In this document: in pieces, positions 16,808 through 25,270 of the stretch
How the letters are laid out: each line of letters begins with the position of its first letter
Numbering within the stretch: the first letter of the stretch is position 1
NCBI RefSeq assembly: GCF_040250305.1
Contig: NZ_CP158190.1
Location: 2,698,001-2,762,000 of the forward strand
Reading direction: 5' to 3'
Origin: Peribacillus frigoritolerans
GTDB taxonomy: Bacteria > Bacillota > Bacilli > Bacillales > DSM-1321
DNA: 64,000 bases
Program-made: the position numbers and the translations under genes
The notes under the pieces: model-generated
Database searches by the model: none
Seen by the model: only the letters and a program-made list of their open reading frames with translations
What the model was told of the DNA's origin: nothing

Positions 16808-17005
16808 ATGCTATTTTTTTCTTCATTTGTATTTTCTGTAGTTCCTTCTGCAGGAAACGATTCAATAGATGTTTCTAATAAATCAGAGCTAAATAATTTT
16901 CTTAAGAAAAAATACGCAGAAGAAGGAAAAACATTTAATGGGGGAGGGATTGAGGCTCCAGGGGAATTGCCTGGTGTAGTTACAGTGTACAACGCAGTTA
17001 AATAA
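16808..17005 (+). CDS. Small exported peptide or truncated gene end
   Basis: The open frame runs from 16763, but the plausible part begins at ATG 16808 (MLFFSSFVFSVVPSAG), which looks like a short secretion signal ending in PSA-GN. A hydrophilic tail of about 50 residues follows, with FLKKKYAEEGKTFNGGG and GELPGVVTVYNAVK. No ribosome site is obvious, and the upstream DNA contains GAGTACA boxes like the relic repeats, so this may be the surviving 3' end of a longer gene. It converges on the immunity operon and shares its terminator. There is no Cys in the tail, so it is unlikely to be a lantibiotic precursor. Confidence 0.4.
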   Translation: MLFFSSFVFSVVPSAGNDSIDVSNKSELNNFLKKKYAEEGKTFNGGGIEAPGELPGVVTVYNAVK

Positions 17006-17049
17006 ACAAAAAATGAACTATGATAATCATAGTTCATTTTTTGTTTATT
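17001..17049. terminator. Bidirectional terminator between convergent genes
   Basis: 23-bp perfect inverted repeat with a 3-nt loop. A-run and T-run ends make it work both ways, and it contains the stop codons of both the small plus-strand gene and the kinase gene. Confidence 0.92.
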
Positions 17050-18469
17050 TAATGGAAGATATGGTGAATTCAATACATGCTCCCTGAGGTTTATTATTTC
17101 TAGCCTGAATTTCACCACCATGTTTTATAACCAACTCTTTTACAATATATAATCCCAATCCATGGTGAAGTTGGTCGTTCCTTGAAGGATCTCCTTGATA
17201 GAATTTACTAAATAAGAAAGGCAAATCTTTGGCGTCAAAACCTTTTCCTGTATCGGAAATAGAAAAAGACATCATATCTTTCTCTATTTGAACCTGAATA
17301 TCAATACTTCCATTCATTGGGGTAAAACGAATACTATTAGAAATTAAATTAGTAAGAATTTGATGCAATCGTTTTGGATCTAATGCAAATTCGGAATTTC
17401 CCTCTCCAGACTTTCTATTCAAGCTGTAAGTGAACTTTATTTCTTCATCATCTGCCCATTTTTTAAATTCCTCTAGCATTTCTGGTAACATTTCTATAGG
17501 AATAAAACTTTCAATCTCAAGCGTAAAATCTGGATTATCTACCTCAGACACTCTTTTCATTTCCTCTGTCAAATGCAATACTCTTTGGGTATTATTTTTT
17601 ATTGTTTGCAAATATTGTGGCAAACGTTTCTGTCCATTTAATGATGGATCCATTAAGACCTCTACATGGGATAATATAATTGTTAGAGGTGTTCTTAAAT
17701 CATGGGCAATCGAGGCAACCATATCTCGACGCTCTTGCTCTAATTTCCATTGAAGATAAAGTGACGTTTTCAACTCTTCTTTCATACTGTTAAAAGAGTC
17801 AATTAATACACCTATTTCATTTTCACTCTCATATTTAATCTCAAAATCCAAATCTTGATTTTTAATTTTCTGAGAAGCAGCACTCAATTCTTTGATCGGC
17901 TTATTTAATTCTTTTCCTAAACGTCTCGCAAATATGTATGAGTAAAGTGTTAAAAATAAAAAAGGAATCAATAATATTATAAGAAATATGTATTTTATAT
18001 AATAATCAATAGATGATGCTAACACATATCGTACAGCTAGAACGCCTACCATTTGATTTTTGTCGAGGATAGGAAGATATTTTGTAATGACCTTTCCTTT
18101 TTGAACAGATCTATTAACTTTTTCATATATACTTTTGTTATTTTCTATTAATTGATCATCTAATGTACCATATATTTTATTTCCTTGAAGATTTATAACC
18201 TGATATGTAATTCCTTCCATAGGAATAACTTTTTCTAGATTTTTCTGAAAAGCTACTTCTACGATCTTTTCCCCTTTTAACTCGACAAACTTTTCTATAC
18301 TAGGAACTTTTTTCTCGTAATAATTAGCAGGTTGGACTGACTTTTCATTATAAACGGAGAGAAAATAATATACTAAAACTAAGGTACCAATTGTACTTAT
18401 GAGGCTTAAAAAAATTACTGAAGCAAAGGTTAAGATAAACTGATTTTTTAAAGATAGCCTTTTAATCAT
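17045..18469 (-). CDS. Sensor histidine kinase of the immunity operon
   Basis: A 474-residue kinase with two membrane segments (about residues 12-35 and 155-178) that enclose an extracellular domain of about 120 residues. A HAMP linker follows, then the H-box SIAHDLRTPLTIILSHVEVL and the HATPase domain (LTNLISNSIRFT, DTGKGF, GLGLYIV). The external domain makes it more like EnvZ/NisK-type kinases than BceS-type kinases, which lack one, even though a BceAB-like transporter is encoded in the same operon. It overlaps the regulator stop by one base and is the last gene of the operon. Confidence 0.87.
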   Translation of the reverse strand: MIKRLSLKNQFILTFASVIFLSLISTIGTLVLVYYFLSVYNEKSVQPANYYEKKVPSIEKFVELKGEKIVEVAFQKNLEKVIPMEGITYQVINLQGNKIYGTLDDQLIENNKSIYEKVNRSVQKGKVITKYLPILDKNQMVGVLAVRYVLASSIDYYIKYIFLIILLIPFLFLTLYSYIFARRLGKELNKPIKELSAASQKIKNQDLDFEIKYESENEIGVLIDSFNSMKEELKTSLYLQWKLEQERRDMVASIAHDLRTPLTIILSHVEVLMDPSLNGQKRLPQYLQTIKNNTQRVLHLTEEMKRVSEVDNPDFTLEIESFIPIEMLPEMLEEFKKWADDEEIKFTYSLNRKSGEGNSEFALDPKRLHQILTNLISNSIRFTPMNGSIDIQVQIEKDMMSFSISDTGKGFDAKDLPFLFSKFYQGDPSRNDQLHHGLGLYIVKELVIKHGGEIQARNNKPQGACIEFTISSIK

Positions 18470-19149
18470 CAGCGTTTTTCCAATTTATATCCTACTCCCC
18501 ACACTGTTTTAATGTGATAAGTTGACATCCCTGAAGTTAGTTTAGCTCTTAAATTGTTAATATGAACTATGATAGTATTTAAGTCACCCATTGCATCAAT
18601 ACCCCAAATTTTCTCATAAATCTGTTCTTTAGAAAATATCTGTCCTAAGTTTACGGTTAAGAGTTCTAATATCTTAAACTCTTTACTTGTTAAGTCTATC
18701 TTCTTATCATCCAATAAAACGTCATGTTGTGAATAATTAATAGTTAAATTGCCTAAAAGGCGTTGATTTTGAGTGCTAACTCGATCCCTCTGTTCACGTC
18801 TTAAGTGCGCCTCGACGCGGGCAATAAGTTCTTTCACTTGGAAAGGCTTTGTTATATAATCATCTCCCCCTAAAGTTAATCCCTTTACTTTATCCATCTC
18901 TGAGTGCTTCGCGCTTAGAAACAGAATAGGACAATGAATTTGTTCCCTAATGACTTTACAGAGATCAAAGCCATCCATCTGAGGCATCATAACATCTAAT
19001 ATTATTAAATCTACCTTCGCCTTTAACTGATCTAATGCTTGTTCTCCATTATAAGCTTTAAGAACTCTATAACCTCGATCTTCAAAGATATCAGAGATTA
19101 TATCTACAATCTCCAGCTCATCATCGACCACAAGAATACTTTCTTGCAT
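18469..19149 (-). CDS. OmpR-family response regulator of the immunity operon
   Basis: A 226-residue regulator counted from the ATG at 19149, which has GGGGAGGT 8 bp ahead; a longer frame to 19224 lacks a ribosome site. The receiver has DDE at 9-11, Asp52 (LIILDVMMP), LSAKHS and KPFQ. The winged-helix domain contains LTSKEFKILELL and VHINNLRAKL ... TVWGVGYKLEKR. It probably activates the operon in response to a cell-wall-targeting peptide, as is known for BceR and NisR relatives. It lies 88 bp downstream of the permease gene and overlaps the kinase gene. Confidence 0.87.
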   Translation of the reverse strand: MQESILVVDDELEIVDIISDIFEDRGYRVLKAYNGEQALDQLKAKVDLIILDVMMPQMDGFDLCKVIREQIHCPILFLSAKHSEMDKVKGLTLGGDDYITKPFQVKELIARVEAHLRREQRDRVSTQNQRLLGNLTINYSQHDVLLDDKKIDLTSKEFKILELLTVNLGQIFSKEQIYEKIWGIDAMGDLNTIIVHINNLRAKLTSGMSTYHIKTVWGVGYKLEKR

Positions 19150-19237
19150 AAGTATATACCTCCCCGTCCCCCTAATATTTGAATTATCTAGGAGAGATAA
19201 ATTAGTTAGTACTCTCCTAGACAAAAATACCTTCTTT

Positions 19238-21079
19238 TCATAGCACCTTTTTAGAATAAAAATAACTAAAAATAAGATAGATAATAAATTGAGACACTCC
19301 GAATATTAAAAATATTACTATTATAGAATAAACTGTAATTCCTTCCAATATATTTTGCAAGGCATTAGTAGCTATAAATAAATTTAATCCCCCTAAAGAT
19401 AAAGGAACAAAGAATATGACTGAAATTTGAATGTACAAAGTCCTTTTAACTTCTTTATCTGTAAGACCAACTTTTCGTAATGAGTGAAATACTTTTTTAT
19501 CATCATTCATATCTTCATACAGTTTAAACCAAAGCAGACTAGCTAAAGCAAGAAACAAAACTAAGCATATAAACAGTCCTGTAAGTCTCAGTATTGAAGA
19601 TAATTGCACTGTATTTTCATAATCGAGAAGTCGAACATTATGAAGATTATCTGATTTTAACAAGGCTGTATCTGATAATTTCTTAAAAAGGTTATAACTT
19701 TTTGCATCCTCTTTAAAATCTAGTTTATAAAGTGACAATTTCTTTTCAGAAATCGTTGTTCTATATATTTCACTAAAAGTATTTTTCGGTACAGAGATAA
19801 TACCCTCAATTCCATCTATGGGATTAAGAACTCTTTTACCGTTCATATCTTTAACTTTTAGATCTCTCTCCCTTTTTTCAGATTTTAATTTTACGATTCC
19901 ATTAGTGATATCATTCTTTTTTTTATTATTAAAAATATAATTGTTATTTTTTAATGCATCTTCATTTTTTATAAAAGATGGGTCATTCTGTATTATTAAA
20001 AATTCCTTTTTCCCACTCTTTGAAGAAATTTTTAGTCCTTCCCATTTCTTCGTTTGTAAATCCTTTATTCCTTGTCTCTTCAATTCATTTATACTATCTT
20101 CTATTTTGTTTTCCTTCCCCTTTGATGCAACAAATAATGCTCCTTGAGGGTGAGTGCTTTGCATTCTTTGATTGTTCTTTTCTATATATAACTGAATAGA
20201 ACCTATTGATATCATAATTGCAGATAATAGAATAGATACGATAAAGATAATTTTTGAATTATAATATAATTTTTTTCTTAAACTTATAAGAGTTAACATC
20301 TTTATCCCATTTAACTGCCGTTTTTCTTTATTATTTAAGTAAGATATTACACCTACTAAACCATTTGAACAGAATAGGTATGTGCCTACTAGCACTAAGG
20401 CTAATAAGGGTAAAAAAGTAAATAATAGTATAGGTAAAGATGCGTAAGAGATAAATATATAAGAGGCTAAAAGAAAACAGATAGATAAAATGAATTTAAC
20501 CCTAGAGAATTGAGCTGAAGGTTTAGGTTTTCTTTCTTCTTGAAATAACTCTAGAACTGCAATTCGTTTAATCTTTAAGTAACTTCGACACGAAACAAGT
20601 AAAAATACTATTCCAAATAAAATAACCGTAACAAAAACAGCCACGGGAGAAAAAGTATAAATGAACGATTGATTCAAAAATAGAATATCACTCATAAAAT
20701 TAAAGAAAACCTTTGATAACAGCATTCCCAATAAAATACCCACTAAAATAGAAAACGTACCAACTACGGCGTTCTCTAAAACGATCACGTTAAACAATTG
20801 CCTTCTAGAGGCTCCAAATGTTTTCCAAATACCCATTTCTTTTTTTCTTTCTCTAAGGAAATGCTCATATGAATATGTAATAAAGAAACAAGAAAATAGC
20901 AAAATAATAATTTCACATGCAATTAATAACTGTTCTGTTCCTGAAATCTTTGGATATAAAAGAAAGGCTGCGTACATATAAAAAATTGCTACAGAAAGAA
21001 TGCTACTAAGTATGTATACTGTATAATGAGAAAGATTACGGGTTATATTCTTAGTTATATATTTCCACATTGACATCAT
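19238..21079 (-). CDS. BceB-like ABC permease (FtsX domains)
   Basis: The 613-residue membrane protein has about ten hydrophobic segments. Two FtsX-type modules flank a large extracellular domain (about residues 300-490), which is the hallmark of BceB/VraG peptide-sensing and detoxification permeases. Motifs include LRERKKEMGIWKTFGASRRQLFNVI in the first module and SLRKVGLTDKEVKRTLYIQ in the second. The gene overlaps the ATPase gene by 29 nt. Three Met codons (MMSM) sit within 12 bp of GGAGGA; the second or third may be used. The extracellular domain is unusually basic and lysine-rich. Confidence 0.85.
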   Translation of the reverse strand: MMSMWKYITKNITRNLSHYTVYILSSILSVAIFYMYAAFLLYPKISGTEQLLIACEIIILLFSCFFITYSYEHFLRERKKEMGIWKTFGASRRQLFNVIVLENAVVGTFSILVGILLGMLLSKVFFNFMSDILFLNQSFIYTFSPVAVFVTVILFGIVFLLVSCRSYLKIKRIAVLELFQEERKPKPSAQFSRVKFILSICFLLASYIFISYASLPILLFTFLPLLALVLVGTYLFCSNGLVGVISYLNNKEKRQLNGIKMLTLISLRKKLYYNSKIIFIVSILLSAIMISIGSIQLYIEKNNQRMQSTHPQGALFVASKGKENKIEDSINELKRQGIKDLQTKKWEGLKISSKSGKKEFLIIQNDPSFIKNEDALKNNNYIFNNKKKNDITNGIVKLKSEKRERDLKVKDMNGKRVLNPIDGIEGIISVPKNTFSEIYRTTISEKKLSLYKLDFKEDAKSYNLFKKLSDTALLKSDNLHNVRLLDYENTVQLSSILRLTGLFICLVLFLALASLLWFKLYEDMNDDKKVFHSLRKVGLTDKEVKRTLYIQISVIFFVPLSLGGLNLFIATNALQNILEGITVYSIIVIFLIFGVSQFIIYLIFSYFYSKKVL

Positions 21080-21830
21080 TATCCTCCACTTCCTTAGCGA
21101 TAAAAGATAAGATTCTTTGATTGAACTTAGACGTATCTTCTAATTTAGAACGCTTCATCTCATGGACAATTTGGCCATCCTTTAAAAAAATGACCCTGTT
21201 ACAAAAGCTAGCAGCCACCGAATCATGAGTTACCATTAAAATAGTTGTTTTGTACTTATCATTTAACATTTTTAAAGTATGTAGAACATTTTGAGCAGAT
21301 TTAGAATCTAAATTCCCTGTAGGTTCATCAGCAAATAATAAAGCAGGATTGTTAATAAGAGCACGAATGATAGCAGCTCTTTGCTGCTGCCCCCCAGAGA
21401 CTTCATAAGGATATTTAGTTAAAAATTTTGTCACTTCCAATTCTTTAGCAAATGTTTGAAGTTTATTCTGTACACCTTTCTTATCTCCTTTTTTTAAAGC
21501 AGCAGGTAATAAAATATTTTCTTCAATAGTCAAATGATCTAACAAGTTGTAATTTTGAAAGATGAAACCAATATGCTCACGTCGGTAAATACCTAATTGT
21601 TCTTCTTTCATACCTGTAAGAGTAGTTCCCCCGACCTTGATATCCCCATCTGAGGGGATATCAAGGGAAGAAAGCACATTTAATAAGGTAGACTTTCCAC
21701 TTCCCGAAGGACCCATAATTGCTACAAAATCGCCTTCTTCAATATCTAAACTTATATTCTTTAAGACAGGGTGCGTTCTGTACTTAGTTTTATAAACTTT
21801 TGTAATTTCTCGTGCTTCCAATATAGCCAT
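21051..21830 (-). CDS. BceA-like ABC transporter ATP-binding protein
   Basis: This 259-residue MacB/LolD-class ATPase has Walker A GPSGSGKST, Q-loop FQNYNLLDHLT, signature VSGGQQQRAAI, Walker B ALLFADEPTGNLDS and the H-loop VTHD. These are the features of the ATPases that pair with FtsX-type permeases such as BceB. It is translationally coupled to the permease by overlap. Together they would free lipid II-cycle intermediates from antimicrobial peptides and signal flux to the kinase, by analogy with known Bce modules. Confidence 0.88.
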   Translation of the reverse strand: MAILEAREITKVYKTKYRTHPVLKNISLDIEEGDFVAIMGPSGSGKSTLLNVLSSLDIPSDGDIKVGGTTLTGMKEEQLGIYRREHIGFIFQNYNLLDHLTIEENILLPAALKKGDKKGVQNKLQTFAKELEVTKFLTKYPYEVSGGQQQRAAIIRALINNPALLFADEPTGNLDSKSAQNVLHTLKMLNDKYKTTILMVTHDSVAASFCNRVIFLKDGQIVHEMKRSKLEDTSKFNQRILSFIAKEVEDNDVNVEIYN

Positions 21831-21854
21831 TTTAATTCTTCCTCCTATCTTTAT

Positions 21855-22616
21855 TTAAGAAGTAAATTCTTTTTTACTCCAGATCCATACACAAGCACCA
21901 AAACCAACTAACATAATAATGAGTGCAAAAATATATAAAGAATTGCTAGTGGTACTCAGAGTATGAAAGATACTTTGAACTGATAATAAGAAAAATGAAA
22001 GTTGACTAGAAACATACAAACAACCTACATATAACCCAATTAATAAGAAAAAGCTAATAACCGCATTTGAAATAATTACACTAATTAAACTAGCAAGAGC
22101 TAAACAGCACATTTGAATGATGAAAAAGAGACCATACACTTGTACTGTATATAATATAGCTTCTATAGCATTCTTCTGTTGACCATAAAAAGTAAAATCA
22201 TTATCTGGTTTTAAGAAGATAAAACCAAACGCTATACCAATCCCTAGAATAATTAATAAATGTACTAGTACCATTAAGGCAAGAGAGAACCATTTTGAAA
22301 TTAGAAATGATTTTCTTTTAAAAGGTCTAATTAAAAAAAGACGATATGCCCCTGAATTATATTCTACATTAAGGCTATTTAGAAAAAAAACAGGCATAAA
22401 AATCAATGTAAGTAAGAATGAAGATTCTTTTAATAAAAACCATGGAAAATTCCAAGTATTTAGAGGTACTTGCTGATCGTTATTATAAATTCCAACTCCA
22501 TAGTATCTTAAAAACCATGCTTGAAGAAGTACAATTACAGTAAAGATTCCAATCATCCACTTACTTTTTTTTTGACTCCAAAGTCTCTCCCATTCGCTTA
22601 TAAATAATGCTTTCAA
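21855..22616 (-). CDS. ABC-2 permease, LanG/LanE-like immunity subunit
   Basis: A 253-residue protein with six hydrophobic segments. The N-terminus (MKALFISEWERLWSQKKSKWMIG) is nearly parallel to that of the next permease gene, suggesting that the two arose by duplication. NVEYNSGAYRLFLIRPFKRKSFLISKWFSLAL is typical of lantibiotic self-protection permeases. It is 24 bp from the BceA-like gene and 17 bp from the other permease. It would form a heteromeric exporter with that permease and the LanF-like ATPase. Confidence 0.78.
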   Translation of the reverse strand: MKALFISEWERLWSQKKSKWMIGIFTVIVLLQAWFLRYYGVGIYNNDQQVPLNTWNFPWFLLKESSFLLTLIFMPVFFLNSLNVEYNSGAYRLFLIRPFKRKSFLISKWFSLALMVLVHLLIILGIGIAFGFIFLKPDNDFTFYGQQKNAIEAILYTVQVYGLFFIIQMCCLALASLISVIISNAVISFFLLIGLYVGCLYVSSQLSFFLLSVQSIFHTLSTTSNSLYIFALIIMLVGFGACVWIWSKKEFTS

Positions 22617-22633
22617 TTAAAACCCTCCCTAAT

Positions 22634-23464
22634 TCAAATAAAATAATCTCTTTTCACAAATGTCCAATAAGCAATTAAACCAAATAGAGCAATGTATACC
22701 GTTTGAACTAAAATGATATAGGAATTTAGATTGTTAGTTGATGAAAGTAAAAATGCTATTCCCGTGTGCTGAATTTTCACAATAGACATGTACATAAGGT
22801 GAATCACTGTGCTGTGCCCGATAATCGTTTGCGTCGAGAATTCTAAGAGCTGAGGAATGGCGATTGATAAGAAAATAAAGCCAACCCCTGCCCCAAGTGT
22901 AATCATTGTACTTCTGCTTATTGATCCCAATAATGTAAAGACTGACACAACGCTAATCATTGTCACAAAACAAGCAGAGAAGTATTTAACGTTATATAAT
23001 AAAGCTGCTGTCAAAGATAATTTCTGCTCATCTAAAAATGTTATTAAGGTATCAACCTTGGGAAAAAAGATATAACCAGCAACAGTATTTAAAATCCAAA
23101 ATAGAGTTAAATACAAGAACATGGTTGTTAAAATAGTAGCTAATTTTGCTAAAAAAAGTTGAGTTGTAGAAAAAGGACGAATGAGGATCATTCTTAACTG
23201 CCCATTTTCTATCTCATTAGCTATAACCGTAGAAATTAGTATTATAGCTATGATATTAAAAGAAACAACGAGATGTTCAGAAATGCTGATTATAGGAAAG
23301 TTTAAGGAAGTTACATAATCTGGTTGCCCTGGTGACACTCGTTCATTCCAACTCAAGTAATATTTAACTGAACCTATCGACATCAAGGGTATAAAAAATA
23401 GTATGATCCATGATATCTTTTGGGACCATAATCGTTCTAACTCTGAAGTGAAAAGTCCTTTCAT
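22634..23464 (-). CDS. ABC-2 permease, LanE-like immunity subunit
   Basis: A 276-residue membrane protein with six hydrophobic segments. It begins MKGLFTSELERLWSQKISWIILFFIPL and contains ANEIENGQLRMILIRPFSTTQLFLAKLATI, the cytoplasmic loop common to this class. It overlaps the ATPase gene by 4 nt (ATGA-type coupling). Paired LanE and LanG permeases are known from nisin, subtilin and related clusters, where they expel the peptide from the producer's membrane. Similar transporters also give resistance without production. Confidence 0.78.
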   Translation of the reverse strand: MKGLFTSELERLWSQKISWIILFFIPLMSIGSVKYYLSWNERVSPGQPDYVTSLNFPIISISEHLVVSFNIIAIILISTVIANEIENGQLRMILIRPFSTTQLFLAKLATILTTMFLYLTLFWILNTVAGYIFFPKVDTLITFLDEQKLSLTAALLYNVKYFSACFVTMISVVSVFTLLGSISRSTMITLGAGVGFIFLSIAIPQLLEFSTQTIIGHSTVIHLMYMSIVKIQHTGIAFLLSSTNNLNSYIILVQTVYIALFGLIAYWTFVKRDYFI

Positions 23465-24195
23465 GATGTCATCATCTCCACAAATATATCTTCTAGTCTC
23501 TTACTTGGATCTTTAATTAACTCCTCTTTGCTTCCTTGTGTAACAAGTTTACCGTTACGAATAATGACAAGACGATCACACATTTGTTGAATTTCGTCAA
23601 GTAAATGACTAGAGATGAAAAATGTTAGGTTTTTCTTTTCTCGAAGTTCAAGAATTAATTCCCTTAATTCTCTCATTCCCATAGGATCCAGACCGTTTGC
23701 TGGCTCATCTAATAAAATGACATCTGGTTCTCCTAAGAGGGCTTGAGCAATTCCCAGCCTTTGTCGCATACCTAATGAATAATTCTTGATTTTTACATCC
23801 GCATCCTCTGTTAGTCTTACAATGGATAATGCTGCCTCCACCTGTTCTAACTGTTCTTTTCTCGATAGGTCAGGATATAGTCTCGCTAGATTTTGTAACA
23901 TCTTTCTTCCTGACATGTAAGGGAAAAAGATAGGGGATTCTATAATCGCTCCTACATTTCTTAAAGCCTGTTGTCTATCTTTATTTACATCTTTACCCCC
24001 TACCTTTATTGAGCCTTCAGTAGGACGAATAAGTCCTGTAAACATTCGCATAACAGTTGTTTTTCCTGCTCCATTGGGTCCCAAGAAGCCGCATATATCT
24101 CCTTTATACACCTTAGTTGAGAATTGGCTTACAATATTCTTTCCACTCACTGCTTTTGTGATGTTATTTGCTTCTAAAACAATTTCTTTTTTCAT
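23461..24195 (-). CDS. ABC transporter ATP-binding protein, LanF/BcrA-like
   Basis: An ATPase of about 244 residues with Walker A GPNGAGKTT, signature NYSLGMRQRLG, Walker B VILLDEPANGLDP and the H-loop SSHLL. The true start is taken as ATG 24195 (MKKEIVLEANNITKAV), which has AAGGAGGG about 6 bp ahead; the frame stays open 72 bp further upstream without a ribosome site. It heads a seven-gene minus-strand operon: LanF, two permeases, BceA, BceB, regulator, kinase. The LanD-like fragment lies 86 bp upstream behind a terminator. Confidence 0.85.
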   Translation of the reverse strand: MKKEIVLEANNITKAVSGKNIVSQFSTKVYKGDICGFLGPNGAGKTTVMRMFTGLIRPTEGSIKVGGKDVNKDRQQALRNVGAIIESPIFFPYMSGRKMLQNLARLYPDLSRKEQLEQVEAALSIVRLTEDADVKIKNYSLGMRQRLGIAQALLGEPDVILLDEPANGLDPMGMRELRELILELREKKNLTFFISSHLLDEIQQMCDRLVIIRNGKLVTQGSKEELIKDPSKRLEDIFVEMMTS

Positions 24196-24257
24196 ATTCA
24201 ATCCCTCCTTATGGTTTAATATAAAAGACAAATATAAATAAAAAATAAAGAAAATAA

Positions 24258-24283
24258 AAAAACTCACATTTTTTTGAGTTTTT
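24258..24283 (-). terminator. Terminator after the LanD-like fragment
   Basis: AAAAACTCA/TGAGTTTTT hairpin with an 8-nt loop, starting at the stop codon of the fragment and followed by a T-rich tract on the minus strand. Confidence 0.65.
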
Positions 24284-24515
24284 ATTGAACTTCAACTTTT
24301 TCACAAACATTCAATAGTGTATTTCTTTCTTCTAATTGTTTAGAAATGATATTTAATATATTTTGCGGATTAGGTAACACGTAGTTAGGCCTCAATGACA
24401 TAGTTGCAATTTCAAAAGCTGTTGTTTTTACAGGAGGTACAACAATATGATCATATTGTTGTAGTAGCTTAACATTATGCTGAACTACTTTCTTTTCCCA
24501 CATTAATTTATTCAT
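24282..24515 (-). pseudogene. Truncated LanD/EpiD-like flavoprotein (HFCD family), C-terminal part
   Basis: The 77-residue frame begins at MNKLMW, which matches the PxMNxxMW substrate-recognition motif of EpiD/MrsD and phosphopantothenoylcysteine decarboxylases. VVQHNVKLLQQYDHIVVPP and a short helical end follow. Full-length family members have about 170-200 residues, with the flavin-binding His and the PASANT motif in the missing N-terminal part. The lost part would lie at 24516 and beyond, where an IS231-type end begins at 24532. EpiD-type enzymes decarboxylate the C-terminal Cys of lantibiotics. A stray CoA-synthesis fragment is possible but less likely next to lanFEG-like genes. Confidence 0.6.
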
Positions 24516-24531
24516 GTTTGGGGTACCGCCA

Positions 24532-24556
24532 CATGCCCATCAAGCTAAGTTTAAAC
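24532..24556. mobile_element. IS231/IS4-type terminal repeat remnant
   Basis: CATGCCCATCAAGCTAAG closely resembles the terminal inverted repeat I recall for IS231 elements (CATGCCCATCAACTTAAG). No transposase or second end is visible nearby: another truncated gene begins 30 bp further on. It marks a deletion or solo-end scar between the LanD-like and TnsA-like fragments. Confidence 0.55.
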
Positions 24557-24586
24557 AATACCTTCAAAAATGAAAAAACGCTATGC

Positions 24587-24835
24587 TTATCGTAAGAAGT
24601 TTACGAGAAAGGATGGTGTTTTTTTATGAATCCTATCGTCTCTATTGTAAAATTGTTCAATCTCAAGTGGTCTTTCGCAATAAGTACTTATTTGTGGGTT
24701 TGTTTCAATCAGTACCCAAAAATCATATTCCAAATCACTAAATAAACGAACATTTCTTTTAACTTTTGGGCTATATGCTTCCCAATAGTTATTTCCAAAC
24801 TTACTGCTTCTCTTTGTTGGAATGGGTGAATACAT
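24587..24835 (-). pseudogene. TnsA-like transposon endonuclease, N-terminal fragment
   Basis: The 82-residue frame reads RSSKFGNNYWEAYSPKVKRNVRLFSDLEYDFW and then LIETNPQISTYCERPLEIE. This strongly resembles the N-terminal catalytic domain of TnsA, the endonuclease of Tn7-like transposons that cleaves the 5' ends. Typical TnsA proteins have over 200 residues; this one ends after about 75 with an unrelated tail (KKTPSFLVNFLR). AAGGAGGGG lies directly ahead of the ATG, so the 5' end is original and the 3' part is deleted. No tnsB, tnsC or tniQ is present in the window. Confidence 0.65.
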
Positions 24836-25030
24836 GATATTCCCCCCCCTCCTTAAACGTAGTATCTGAAGCGTTGTTTTAAAAAGTATATTATGTCAGA
24901 TATTCTACATTACTTTACAGAAACCTTTGTCGAAATCTCGGTAATTTGTAGAAATATGCTGTTAAATGATAAAGAATTGCTTCATTCTACACTGCTTAAA
25001 ATGATCACACTTTTGCCTTCCATATAAAGA
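24836..25030. other. Sequence upstream of the TnsA fragment, possible transposon end
   Basis: TTCTACATTAC at about 24902 and its near reverse complement GTAATTTGTAGAA at about 24941, plus TTCATTCTAC at about 24982, recur within 90 bp. Repeated short binding sites are expected at Tn7-like ends, where tnsA lies close to the left end. No gene seen. Confidence 0.35.
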
Positions 25031-25079
25031 ATGTACTCACTTTTGGTTCCTACTGATTAGACACAAAAGTGAGTACATT
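25030..25079. repeat. 16-bp perfect inverted repeat, paired insertion-sequence ends
   Basis: AATGTACTCACTTTTG and CAAAAGTGAGTACATT flank 18 nt. The boxes resemble the GAGTACAT/GACACAAA blocks of the relic repeats at 11000 and 25140, as if two element ends had been brought together by deletion of the middle. Confidence 0.6.
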
Positions 25080-25139
25080 AATTTGTGAAATAGTTGATTA
25101 ATAAGCAATTATAGATACCTTAAATGTTCTTGCTTTTAT

Positions 25140-25250
25140 GACCTTCTACACTTTTGTACACAGACACAAAAAGTTCAATACATTAGGGACATCCTCATCA
25201 CATTCACTCTCTAACTGTTTTGATATACAAAATCGAGTTTATAAACATCA
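25140..25250. repeat. Relic repeat, copy 2 of 2
   Basis: ACACTTTTGTACACAGACAC, ACATTAGGGACAT and CTGTTTTGATATACAAAAT correspond block for block with 11000-11150. Confidence 0.55.
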
Positions 25251-25270
25251 ATCGTATAAATTTAACTGTA

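Noticed and set aside
16808..17005. Lantibiotic precursor peptide
   Set aside because: The tail has no Cys and few Ser/Thr in a core-like position, so LanD-type or lanthionine chemistry could not apply.
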